Source: Rotaria macrura | Taxonomy: Eukaryota > Rotifera > Eurotatoria > Philodinida > Philodinidae | Length of the DNA stretch: 64,000 nt | NCBI GenBank assembly: GCA_900239685.1 | Contig: OENT01000189.1 | Location: 102,911 to 166,910, forward strand | Direction of reading: 5' to 3' | Shown: positions 1-9,965 of the stretch, piece after piece | Layout of the letters: each line of letters opens with the position of its first letter | Numbering within the stretch: the stretch's first letter is position 1 | Notes under the pieces: model-generated | Told to the model about the DNA's origin: nothing | What the model saw: only the letters and a program-made list of their open reading frames with translations | Databases searched by the model: none | Translations under genes and position numbers: made by a program

Positions 1-1169
1 GTTCTGAGACACAATACTATCAACACACGTATATCCATATTGGATTAATCATTCAGAAATCGCACATTATTTTTGTACTAGACAAATCATATGATAGTTC
101 ATTGAGTTTAGAGCTAATATTTCAATGAGAAAACATTTTATTTCTAACTTACAGATCGACTTTCTTTCATGAGCTATCATTTTCTTTCTTCTTTTAATTG
201 ACAACGCATTCCTAATTTGCCAACATATTGCGAAATTTTCGAAGCAAATTCAATTCACTAGTAGACGTTTTCGTCGACATATACGATATTGTATAGCGAC
301 GTGATCTCTATCGGCTGAATGCAGAAAAGAATTCGTTTCAAATTTGAATTTTTCTTATGTTTAGTAATTTATCGATTTTTGAAGTACCATATTTCGAAGA
401 TAGACCAATGAAAGAAAATACTGGGTTTACCGATCGATAGCTCATGGAGTTCAATATCAAAATAACATTTAAGAACTTTTCGAATCTCTGGCTCCCTTAA
501 TTTTATGCAGATGTTCTACAAATGACCATTAGAGTGACCGAATGAGAGGGGAGGATAAACGATTAAACATTTTTACATCGCCGTCACAAGGCATCACATT
601 GAACAGAGACTTCGATGAACTTCGCTCAATCGAGAGCATCAATCTAAGAACGAGTTTAAAAATATTCTATCCCATGGAAACTTCATGTCCTAACTGTTCT
701 CCTTTCGGTCTGAAATAGAGAGAAGATGAAACCTTTTGTTTTTAGGTCTCCTCTAGCTATTATAATCAGCTTTTCTTAGAAAAACGTTAAAGAAAAAGAA
801 CGAGGTCAGATATAAGAGAGTCATTTTCTCTGACAGACACGGGTATTAAGTTTGTTTCCCACTAATTGTAATAATGAAAATTCTTCGTACGGTAAATGGA
901 CCACACAGATAAGGATCAGACTACACTGACCAGAAATTCCTCAAGTTTCATTCATTTGACGATAAAATCCTTCCTTTCTAGCATAGTATTTGTCATTTTC
1001 TGCAGTGAGACACTTCAGAAAAAGCGACACCTTGTTAGACTGGATAGACAGTAGATAACTAAGTTATCAAGAGGCAGCCTAGTGAAAATTTGTGGTTTGT
1101 TCAAATCTCAAGAACAAAATGAACTGAAGCGTTGCTTTCGTTAAAAATAATATAGGGCATGATTTTCAC
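1..1169. other. Non-coding stretch, nothing recognised
   Basis: No open frame on either strand resembles a protein I know, and no convincing exon with matching splice sites was found. The sequence is ordinary AT-rich DNA without clear tandem or inverted repeats. It ends at the left TA of the palindrome-rich element. Confidence 0.5.
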
Positions 1170-1171
1170 TA

Positions 1172-2657
1172 CCCATGTAAAAAAATATTGGGTATAAACG
1201 CGTTTCAGATGCGTTCGAAACGCAGCGGAAGACGCGTTTAATGCGTCCACAATGAAACATCTGACGCGTCCCAGGAACGCTTCTGGGCGCACCATATACC
1301 TGGACGCGTGTGAACGCGTTCGGAAAAATAAACGCATCTGTATGCGTCAGATGTTTTATCGTATGTTTGGATGCGTGTAGACGCGTCCGAAAAATGAAAC
1401 GTGTTTGAACGTGGTTGTCTCTTTTTTGGGCAAAAGAAAAAATCTTGTTCTCGCAGATTCGAACTGCGTCACCATCAAATCCACAAGATTGCAAGCCCTT
1501 CCGAGAGGCACAGAACAAGTTTCATATTTTTAAACAAACGTTAAGATTGCGCGGTGAACGAGCCTAGAACATAACATGTTTGATTTTAAATTTACATACC
1601 CAAGCCAATGAACCACATTAGCTTATAGATATGTAGAATACATATCTGTTTTGATAACGCAAATTGCAGAATCACTTTAATTTACAAAATTGTGTATCGA
1701 AGGAAAAAGATATGTAACGATCGATTATCAAATTATTTTTACACAGCTATGGAAAAGAAGACAAAAACAATTTTGGAAATGAAGCTCGACAAAAGATCCC
1801 TTTTCGGAAATAAAATTATTTAATTGTTAAAAATAAACAAAATGAAATTCAACAAAACGAACAAACTCTTTCTAAGACCAAAGGTAAACAGCAAATATAA
1901 TCTAATTTGGTTCTTATAATTACAACTCATTAAACGTGATGAACTTGTATTTAAGTCTCAGCCTTTTAATCATAAAATAGATTTTCTGTTATTTTCATTT
2001 GAGTTAGATTTCTGCTCAACACGTCTTTTTATTTTCTTTCTTTTTCAAGTAAGAAAGTGTTTTTATTAATTTTCACCTTGTATGCGAAGGAAAACTCTAT
2101 TTAACATAAACAACTCATTATGAAAGTTAAAATCCATTTTTCACTCCTATTGTTGGCTAATAAATTAGAGTAATTCATGACACGGATGCTATTTGAAACT
2201 ATTGGGAAAACACACTATAACTTGATATGATATTAAGCCAAACTTTCGGAAAGTTCTATTTAACCAGAAAATGCGTTGGGAAGTGCGGTATAACCTATCT
2301 ATATTTACTCGAAAAATGAAACGTGTTCTAATATAGGATACGTTCATATGCGTTTGCTCATTTGAACGAATCCATACGTATCCAAAGATAAAACCCGTTC
2401 ATATACGAATGTATTCAGATGCGTCTATGCAACACGTCTGAACGCGGTGATTAGTTGAAGTGCGTTTTCACTTTAACAATAGCGAAACGCGTTTCTAGTC
2501 TAGATGCGTCTAGATGCGATCATTGATTTGAACGCGTTCTGATGCGTCTGTGAAACGCGCCTGAACGCTTTTTATTTACATTTGTTACCGTAGCCGCGTC
2601 TACACGCGGTTAAAGCGCGTTTAAACGCGTTCGGTGTGCGTTTGAGTTTTACATGGG
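1172..2657. mobile_element. 1.49-kb inverted-repeat element filled with degenerate ACGCGT palindromes
   Basis: The left end reads CCCATGTAAAA and the right end reads its exact reverse complement. A TA dinucleotide flanks both sides (1170-1171 and 2658-2659), as expected for a 2-bp target duplication. Inside each end lies a few hundred bases (about 1190-1420 and 2320-2650) rich in degenerate copies of ACGCGT, often as AACGCGTTC or GACGCGTC. I count nine exact ACGCGT copies, which is striking in AT-rich DNA. The middle, about 1540-2300, is ordinary AT-rich sequence with no transposase frame, so the element looks non-autonomous. A tRNA-like sequence sits within it. The short terminal repeat and TA flank are seen directly; calling it a transposon is inference. 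Confidence 0.65.
1445..1518 (-). pseudogene. tRNA-like sequence (tRNA pseudogene or tRNA-derived core)
   Basis: Read on the minus strand, the 74-nt segment starts TTGTTCT and ends AGAACAA, a perfect 7-bp acceptor stem. A perfect 5-bp T stem, CGCAG and CTGCG, encloses the loop TTCGAAT, which also matches the RNA polymerase III B box. A 4-bp D stem (GCCT with GGGC) is possible, with GG in its loop. The middle does not fold into a proper anticodon arm; the best reading puts TGT as anticodon but with two mismatches in the stem. That argues for a decayed tRNA or a SINE-like promoter rather than a working tRNA. Confidence 0.4.
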
Positions 2658-2659
2658 TA

Positions 2660-3436
2660 TATTTTAAGAACTATGTATTGTAAAAAAGCGACACAAGAAT
2701 TTATTTAGTTCTAGAGATGTTAACAATAAGAGTTTACATAATGATCTCTGTCCTTTTTTTTATTCCAAACCAATCTAAGTTATAATTTTTTTGCTTATTT
2801 TTCTCTTACAATCTTTCAAATATTAAGAATGTTTTTGAAACCTTCTTCAGATTTTGAGTTGAGAAATTGGTGTATAATATCCATGAATTCTGTTCGATAG
2901 CAATTTAATTACTCTTGCAATTGTAATATATTGGTTCATTGTCCACCTACGTCGTGTTTGAATTGACTATAGTATTGCTATTGTGGTTTTAGGTATTTGA
3001 AAAACTAATTTATTAAATAAGAATACGTACTTTTATCTAAAAAATCAAACCTAATTTTGAAGAAATAGTCATTTTCCAAGGAAAAACACCGAAAATAGAT
3101 GTTATGAAATTTTTAATCGGAAGAGCTATATAACAAAAATAGCTTTATTACCAATGTCATATACCTATTTTTTACAATGTAGGACCGTGACCACCAAAGA
3201 ATTTTGATCCAAATTATAGCCAAGGTCACAAAAAAACAATTGATAGAGACTAGATTCTGACCGACAAATAGACATTTTTCAGATTTCAAATAATCAAGTG
3301 AATATGTGTACTCGATCGACAATCACTATTTTTCTATCATCAGTGGTAACAAAACTCAAAAATAATGAAACTAAAAAATACTAATAAAAGTAATCATTTT
3401 TATCACTATGAACCATTGTTAATTTTTATTCATCAG
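2660..3436. other. Upstream region of the peroxidase gene
   Basis: No confident coding exon. The acceptor of the first visible peroxidase exon closes this stretch at 3436, so a short upstream coding exon and the promoter should lie here or further left. No candidate starting with ATG and ending in a donor of the right phase stood out. Confidence 0.4.
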
Positions 3437-5580
3437 AAGTCAATTATACGCAAGTAAGATCATCTATTGCTGCTCTACTGAATGACAGTACTTATGATGA
3501 TGGTGATGGAAGCTACGGTCCGATATTCGTTCGACTGGCTTGGCATTCTAGTGGCACATACTCTATTTTGGATTCAACCGGCGGCTCCAACGGTGGATGT
3601 AATCGCTTTCTACCCCAAAGTGCTTGGCCCGCTAACAAAGGTAAGCGTTTGTGAGTTTGTCGAAAGATCTTTTATCAAACTTCTGATATATTTTTGGTCT
3701 CAATTTCTCGGTTGAAACTCTATAGTTATGATATGTGTAAGCACAGTCTAGATGAATAGGCTTGTCAACAAAAGTCTGAAGTAGCATCTGAAAATCTAGA
3801 AATCAAAATGTGAAACATGAGCCGTTATTCTAAAAAATGATGTGAATTCTCTCTAAGTGTCTGTGCATCAATAAATATCTTCGGTTCAAGATTTGAGTAC
3901 ATATTGTTCAGACTCTTCCCTTCAGAAGAGATCACATTGGATTTCAAAAACTTAACACTTGCAGCACTTTCAGAATAAATGCTTAAATATTTTCAACATG
4001 TGAATTCCTTATGAAGCTCTTAAAAGCCTTCTTGTTTTTGGAAGAAGTCGTGTAGCTAGGACATGTAATAAAATATACTCTTCATCTGTCCTAACATGCC
4101 TCTTCTCGTCTTTGTAAATTCTCGATGTTTAATCAAGTTTTCTTTTAAACATTTTCTCCCGATATCAAGCATGTACTGAAACTTTCATTGGATGACATCC
4201 ACTTCTAGAGATGTTGATACGACTTTCATTTTTGATCTCTCTCTCTCTCTGTCGCATGGTCCATCAACAGGAAATTAACAAAAACACTCGAATGAATGCA
4301 CTTTGAACATAGATATCAAATACGCACATTCGAGATTGATCAAAACCACAGAAAATAGGACTCATAGCTCGATTGACAGGATCAAATTTTTCACATACAG
4401 CCATTTAGTTTGAAAAAGATAGCCTAATTATATACCTTTAAATCCAAAATTTCAGCCTCAGTCGAGTGACTCTTCAATAGGTGTAAAGTAAACATTGATC
4501 AGTCTAGAAAAAGTAAACTTTTCGGTTCTATTTATTTTACACGTCAGTATTTGAAGAAGACTTCGATATCGATTCAATAGATTCAATAAGTATTATGTCG
4601 AATGTTTTATCGGGATTGAATGAACAATAAATAAAAATTTGTGTAACGGCTGTAATCTAAACTCGACAGAGAAGTCTTCTAGCTTCGGAACGATATGTTT
4701 TAGTTGAAAAAATATGTTTCTTCCACAAAATAAACGAAGGAAAAAGATGCTATGTCAGGTGTTAAATCCGTTTCGGCATTTCTCATATAGATTCTGAAGA
4801 ATGTTATACTTCATCAAGGAAAGGGCATATTCGGGAACATGCAACAAGGTCTCTATTGAATTTAGTTCTAATTAAAAAACAGTGCAGTCTGTTGTTCGAT
4901 ATTCGAGAAAAGGAAAAGTGTTCTCACACGTGTAAGAAACCAAAAGTCATCCACAATGTTTCTTTCACTTTCTTGTTCTAGGTTTGAACGTAGCACGAAA
5001 TCGCCTGGAAAGTGTTCATCAAGCTTATCCAGGCTTAACCTATGCAGACTTGTACACACTGGCTGGAGTGGTGGCAATCAAAAGCATGGGTGGTCCCAGT
5101 ATCAATTGGCGACCTGGACGATTTGACTATGCAGATGGATCACAATCACCACCAGACGATCGATTACCAGACGCTTCTCAAGGGGCCCAGTACATTAGGG
5201 ATATTTTTTATCGATTGGGTTTCAATGATAGTGAAACTGTCGCTTTGATTGGTGCTCATTCTATGGGTCAATGTCACGTAAATCGTAGTGGTTACGATGG
5301 CGATTGGACAAATACAACGACTACATTTTCAAATAGGTTTTTCACTTTTTTATCAAACAAACAATATGAAGTGCGCAATTGGACTGGTCTCAGACAGTTT
5401 GAAGATGTGAAGACGCACTCGTTCATGATGTTACCAACTGACATGGCGCTATTTCACGATCGTGTATTTAAAAAGTACGTTTTAGGATATGCCAAAGATG
5501 AAAATCTCTTTAGCGAGCAATTTGCAGCTGCCTTCGCGAAATTATTGGAATTGGGAGTGCAGTTCCCTAACAAGGGTTGA
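3437..5580 (+). CDS. Class I haem peroxidase, ascorbate/cytochrome c peroxidase type (5' partial)
   Basis: Predicted to reduce hydrogen peroxide using a haem. Two exons are clear: 3437-3640 and 4982-5580, split by a 1341-bp GT-AG intron in phase 1. The first holds the distal pocket FVRLAWHSSGTY, with catalytic Arg and His, followed by TGGSNGG. The second holds NVARNRLESV, the proximal pocket LIGAHSMGQCH with the haem-ligand His, then RSGYDGDW, whose Trp matches the radical Trp191 of yeast cytochrome c peroxidase. Further on, MLPTDMALFHD contains the Asp that pairs with the proximal His. The Arg in RSGYDG sits where ascorbate peroxidase has its ascorbate-binding Arg172, so the enzyme mixes features of both types. 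The stop is TGA at 5578-5580. The first visible exon enters in phase 2, so an upstream exon with the start codon is missing from this model. The closest relatives are normally plant, protist, fungal or bacterial, not animal. Confidence 0.88.
3641..4981 (+). other. Large intron of the peroxidase gene
   Basis: A GTAAGC donor and TTCTAG acceptor bound this intron, and joining across it restores the family sequence at ANK-G-LNVAR. At 1341 bp it is far longer than most introns in the window. It contains a short CT run near 4238 but no other recognisable feature or nested gene. Confidence 0.7.
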
Positions 5581-5601
5581 AGCGATTATGGTTGAAAGAA
5601 A

Positions 5602-5607
5602 AATAAA
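5602..5607 (+). terminator. Polyadenylation signal AATAAA of the peroxidase gene
   Basis: AATAAA lies about 20 bases after the stop codon, at a normal distance for a compact 3' end. Confidence 0.5.
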
Positions 5608-6242
5608 TTGGCAACATATTGACCTATATTTCTAAGATACTCATCAATTTTCTACTCTCAACTTTTTCTTTTCGGAAATTCAATAAATCAAATACTATAT
5701 AGATGTGCTTGAATTTAAAAGGTTTGGAAAGAAATGTCGAGTTTAACTTCGTTGATGAGTTTCGTGTTATTTATTAATGTATAAATAACATTCGTCAGGA
5801 CTCTGCATCTATAACTATCAGTATATATGTGCTTGTGCATGTGGATTAAGATCAGATGAAAACCCACTCAAATGTACATCTGCACCCCCTTATTGGCTAT
5901 CCAGGATGAAAGCTGCACATAAATATGTCCATCAATGGTAGCTCATTGAAATTACTAGATTATATTTCTTCAAGTACATACATATTTCCAGTTCTGTTTT
6001 TTCTTTTCGGTCGCTATCTCTAAGTATGTATTGTGTATGCGTTTTCCTTTTCTCAGGCATATGGCATTGAGGACGGAGTACCCACAAATAACGCTCGTTG
6101 TGGGACTCACTTGACCCTCGACTGAATATTGCGCTTTCAGATATATACCACTTAAAAATTCTCAAGAAAACCAGTATCTAACGTTTGATGAAGAGTATAT
6201 ATGAGTATGGATATTGCGATTCTCAGCAATGTCGCTAGCTAA
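5608..6242. other. Intergenic stretch, nothing recognised
   Basis: AT-rich sequence after the peroxidase gene. Short frames on the minus strand have no recognisable motif. Confidence 0.45.
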
Positions 6243-6360
6243 GACAAAAATGGAATCGAATCGATTCAATTGAGAGTTTTTAAAAAATATGCCGAATCGA
6301 ATCAAGGTTTTGAGGGGTCCATAGGTACTGAATCGAATCGAATCGGATGGCAGTTTTGTC
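6243..6360. mobile_element. 118-bp inverted-repeat element with GAATCGATTC-type repeats
   Basis: The left end begins GACAAAAATGG and runs into GAATCGAATCGATTC. The right end is the imperfect reverse complement: GAATCGAATCGAATC followed by GGATGGCAGTTTTGTC. A further GAATCGAATC copy lies in the middle. It resembles a miniature inverted-repeat element built of one short palindromic motif. No clear target duplication is visible. Confidence 0.45.
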
Positions 6361-6605
6361 ATTCATTTCGGTTTCTGATCGTTATGCATCATGCAATGCG
6401 TGTTCGTATGCCACGTCTTGTTATAAATTTATCAATCGAAGTCATATACACTCAGTAAGATCTAACGGAAACCTATATGAACAGTACTGAGACAGCATAT
6501 CTACATGTTTCGACAAAATCGATTACATTGAATTTACAAGCTGCATCAACAGAGAAAGGACATTCACGAAACCAACTTGGAAACACATGATACTCCTTAA
6601 AAACT

Positions 6606-6944
6606 CCCAGGTGAATGAATCCTATATCGAATCCGATCGGATCCTACGATCCGATGAAATCTTATGGGAATCCGGGTTGTGGAAATAGTAACGGATCCGA
6701 CGGAAGAAACCTATTTTCTTATTTGTGCACGAATTAGCATTTAAACCCAACAGTAGAGGCCTGTCTGATCACACGATGAAATCCAACCGGATTCCGATAG
6801 TAGGATTCGATAAAATCCAACACTAGGGATCCGAATCAGGAATCGCAACCAGGAATCCGATGGGATTTCGTCTGATAAGAGAAACTCCGATAGAAATATG
6901 ATCGGATGCCTGTCGGATCCAATGGTCGGAATGATTCTCCTGGG
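6606..6944. mobile_element. 339-bp inverted-repeat element filled with GGATCC/ATCCGAT motifs
   Basis: The left end CCCAGGTGAATGAATCC matches the reverse complement of the right end, which reads CCCAGGAGAATCATTCC on the other strand: 14 of 17 positions agree. The interior is dense with variants of ATCCGATCGGATCC, GGAATCCG and ATCCGATG, so the segment is close to self-complementary in many registers. There is no coding capacity beyond short frames produced by the repeats. It resembles the ACGCGT element in design but uses a different palindrome. Confidence 0.5.
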
Positions 6945-8207
6945 ATAGGCTTCGCAAGAAAAAGGTTCTTCCCGTGTGCCCAGGGGAAGATTTTTTTTAA
7001 AGGTTTCTTGGAATTGAAAAATCGTTTTTTGAGCATTTAGATGCATTGCCAAGCTTTTTTAAATCTACCAAACCTTTTTCAGGGGGTTTGGTAACAAATC
7101 TATTTTTTTAGCCTGTATATTGATATCACTTTCTTTTTTGATAGATAGAATTTAATTTATTTAATTCAGTCCATACGTATCAACATAGATGTTCTTCATT
7201 TTACGAATGCATTTGACTACTATTCAGTACCTTCATAAAGATGAAAAAAATATGTTCTCGTTTTGTATGTGACTCTTTATTTTTTTAAATTTATTTAGCA
7301 AGAATAGACACTAAAATTATTTTCTCACAGATGCTTCCCTATTCAAGATCACGATGTCGGTGGGAATTTCTATTCGTTGGTTTCATTCATTTTTTATTCT
7401 ATCCCAATCAAGTGACAAGCACTAGCAGTAATAGTCTATCTTTAACGAATTATTTGTTTTTCTTCTTACAAAGTTCATAAGGGAGATTGTGCTCTTTCTT
7501 TTACATAGTTTCTCAATTTCAATTCTTCACATTCAAAAACACATAACATGATATTCGTTTTCTATTTACATGTGACCTTTTCTTCTATAAAGTAGTCACT
7601 GACATAATATTCTTTTTGTACATATATTTTGTACTTCTCCCTGTCCGTCCCTCAAAGCGTTGAATCATATTTTTCCTGTTAACTATGCCCGTTACTAGAT
7701 TTGTATCGTTCCGATAAAAACGATTCCCTTCCAATCAGATATATTTTTTTATTTCCATCGAACAGTTAATCGCATCAGACACTTCCTTCCATTAAACTTC
7801 ATAGAAAATAAAAACATGTCTCAAAAAAACGTTTTCTTCATCCCAAAAACTCAACTCAAAATTTCTGAAATCTGACTTCAGATTCTCCGGCCCCGATAAC
7901 CTACAGTAAAGTTTGATAGAAAAAGTGAAAAGCTTCTGAATAAGGTCATGGGTTACCGATGTTTTTTGACCTGCTACAAACAGACAAACGCATTTTATTT
8001 CATATGACCCTCCCTTCAGTCGAGAGAATATCAATTCGTTTTTTGTTTGTTGACAAGCTACACCTTTGGGTTCATAATACTAATTCAAAAAACAAATATT
8101 GAACATTTAATCCATCAATTCTAATCGTAAAACCATTCCTTCATGGAAACAATAAAAACAAAACAAATTTTCTTAGAAAATAAAGGTATTCTATCGGAAT
8201 AACTATT
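6945..8207. other. Intergenic stretch between two 3' ends
   Basis: Contains T-rich runs near 6990 and 7060 and a small stem, CCAAACC with GGTTTGG, around 7068-7091. Otherwise no gene, RNA or repeat was recognised. It separates the peroxidase from the 3' end of the convergent cytochrome P450 gene. Confidence 0.45.
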
Positions 8208-8213
8208 TTTATT
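8208..8213 (-). terminator. Polyadenylation signal of the P450 gene
   Basis: TTTATT on the plus strand is AATAAA on the minus strand, only 6 bases after the P450 stop codon. This implies a very short 3' untranslated region. Confidence 0.45.
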
Positions 8214-8219
8214 AATCAA

Positions 8220-9965
8220 TTATGATGTGCGTTTGACGAGTTTTACGTAGACACTTTTAGGATGAAGAATAAATGATGTATCTTTGAGCTCGAATTTTTC
8301 TTCCATTAAATCACCGGGATGAATAGAATATCGTCTAAGTAGACGAGCAAGAAACATTTTGATTTCCATCAAAGCAAATCGCTTTCCTATGCAATTACGT
8401 GGACCGAGACCAAATGGCATATAAGCAGCTGAATGTCTTGGTGATGAGTGTCGTTCAGGAAGAAATTTATTTGGATCTTCAGGACCCCATAAATCAGGAT
8501 CGTAGTGAACACTCAAAATATCTGGTTGAATTATACTTCCTTAAAAAGCGTGTAAAAATATAAATAAACGAAATATTTCATAGACCGATCTTACCCTCAT
8601 CAATCGTATGACCACAAACGTTCGTGCTCTTATTACATTCTCTCGATGTAGCTGAAGGTGCAGGAGGAAACATTCGTAAAACTTCACGAATGAACCAATC
8701 AAGATAGATCATATCATGCACTTGATCGTATTCATTCTTGTTCTCATCATAACTATCTACTTCTTTTTGAAGTTTTTTTTGTACAAGCGGTTCTTTTGCC
8801 AGAACATATGAAGAAAAAGCAAGTGTTGTCGCTGTTGTTTCATAACCAGCAATCATAAGTGAGAGCATATTATGGCATACCTCGTCATAATGAATATATT
8901 TCGACATGACAGCAGTATCTGTATGATCCTAAAATGTTCCATAGTTGGTTTGTTTTTTCGTTACAAAATAAAAAGACAAATAGATTAACCGTGACTTCAT
9001 CTCGCGTAGCAACATCGAGCATCAATTGTAGAAGATCGACTCGTCGTTGTTTACCACTTTCATTGCTAGACAAAGATGAACGTGCATCGATTAAATAATT
9101 TAGACGATTCATGAGCCAAAATCGAGGTATCTCTTGAATATTTCCTGTGACTTTGTTTGCAAAACGTCCGAGTAATACTAGTCCAAAGATAACATAGCCG
9201 AGGCATGGAATAAGCCAGGGCATCAATTGACTCAATCGAACTAATGTATTCTTGTCGAAGTTGTAAGCTACGGTTGCCTCGGCTTGCTTAAAATATTCAT
9301 TATCAATATCGTTCTGTATGTCTGTATCGACACCGAATACACAATGGCCTTTTCCGAAATTTAAATAGGAATGAAGTTAAAGACGATTTCTGTAGAACCC
9401 TATTTCACTCACATAGCACGTCCATCGTTAATCGTTTGTAGAGCATGTAAATATCTACTTGCTCTTCGTGTTCACTATATTCTTCTACTTTGTTCATTAA
9501 CGAATCAACACATTCATGAACCATCGGTGCCATTAATTTGAGTTTCGCTGACGTAAATGCTGGATTAATAACTTGCCGTTGACGATGCCATGTCGCTCCA
9601 ATAGAACTGAATAGGCTGTGCTTGTTTTTGCTTCCTTCTCGAAGAATAAAAGGCAGATTTCGTGAATGAAACGATGAAAATTGTTTCGAAAATACTTCTT
9701 GGAGAAAATCAGCGTCGGAAACAATGTATACTGGCCGAGTGCCTTCGTATAAACCATAGATCGAGCCAAACTGACGGGTCCATGTTTGCCATTGATGAGT
9801 TTTCAGACTAGCTGACCATATAGTTTTAAAATGACCGAAGAAAAAGTGAAACGGAGGAGAAGGAATGCTTCGTTGTTCGAAATAAGAATAGCGACGTTTA
9901 AGCGTCCATAAATACACGATCAGCAATGTTAACAAACAGACCACAAGTGTAGCAAACACGAGCAT
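8220..9965 (-). CDS. Cytochrome P450, CYP3-clan type, complete
   Basis: A membrane-bound haem-thiolate monooxygenase, probably in the endoplasmic reticulum, acting on small hydrophobic substrates that cannot be named from sequence. Four exons (9965-9413, 9348-8990, 8928-8595, 8539-8220) join in phase to 521 residues, close to the usual 500. The chosen Met leads straight into a hydrophobic anchor (LVFATLVVCLLTLLIVYLW) followed by the proline-rich hinge SIPSPP. An in-frame Met 29 codons upstream would only add a basic, non-hydrophobic stretch. Motifs in order: FGHFKTIW near residue 60, the helix-C WHRQRQ, the I-helix oxygen-binding AGYETT at about 331-336, the EVLR (ExxR) motif at 386-389, and the haem loop FGLGPRNCIG with ligand Cys465. 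All catalytic residues are present and there is no break, so the gene looks functional. Assignment to the CYP3 clan rests on general likeness and is less certain than the superfamily. Confidence 0.93.

Noticed and set aside
1141-1518. Minus-strand frame of 125 codons across the ACGCGT array
   Set aside because: It is produced by the repeats and runs through the tRNA-like sequence; composition follows the motif, not a protein.
3482-3715. Plus-strand frame overlapping the first peroxidase exon
   Set aside because: It is the wrong frame of the peroxidase exon; the peroxidase motifs lie in another frame with good splice sites.
6741-7052. Minus-strand frame over the ATCCGAT array
   Set aside because: Repeat-derived, with arginine/serine-rich content set by the motif and no family likeness.
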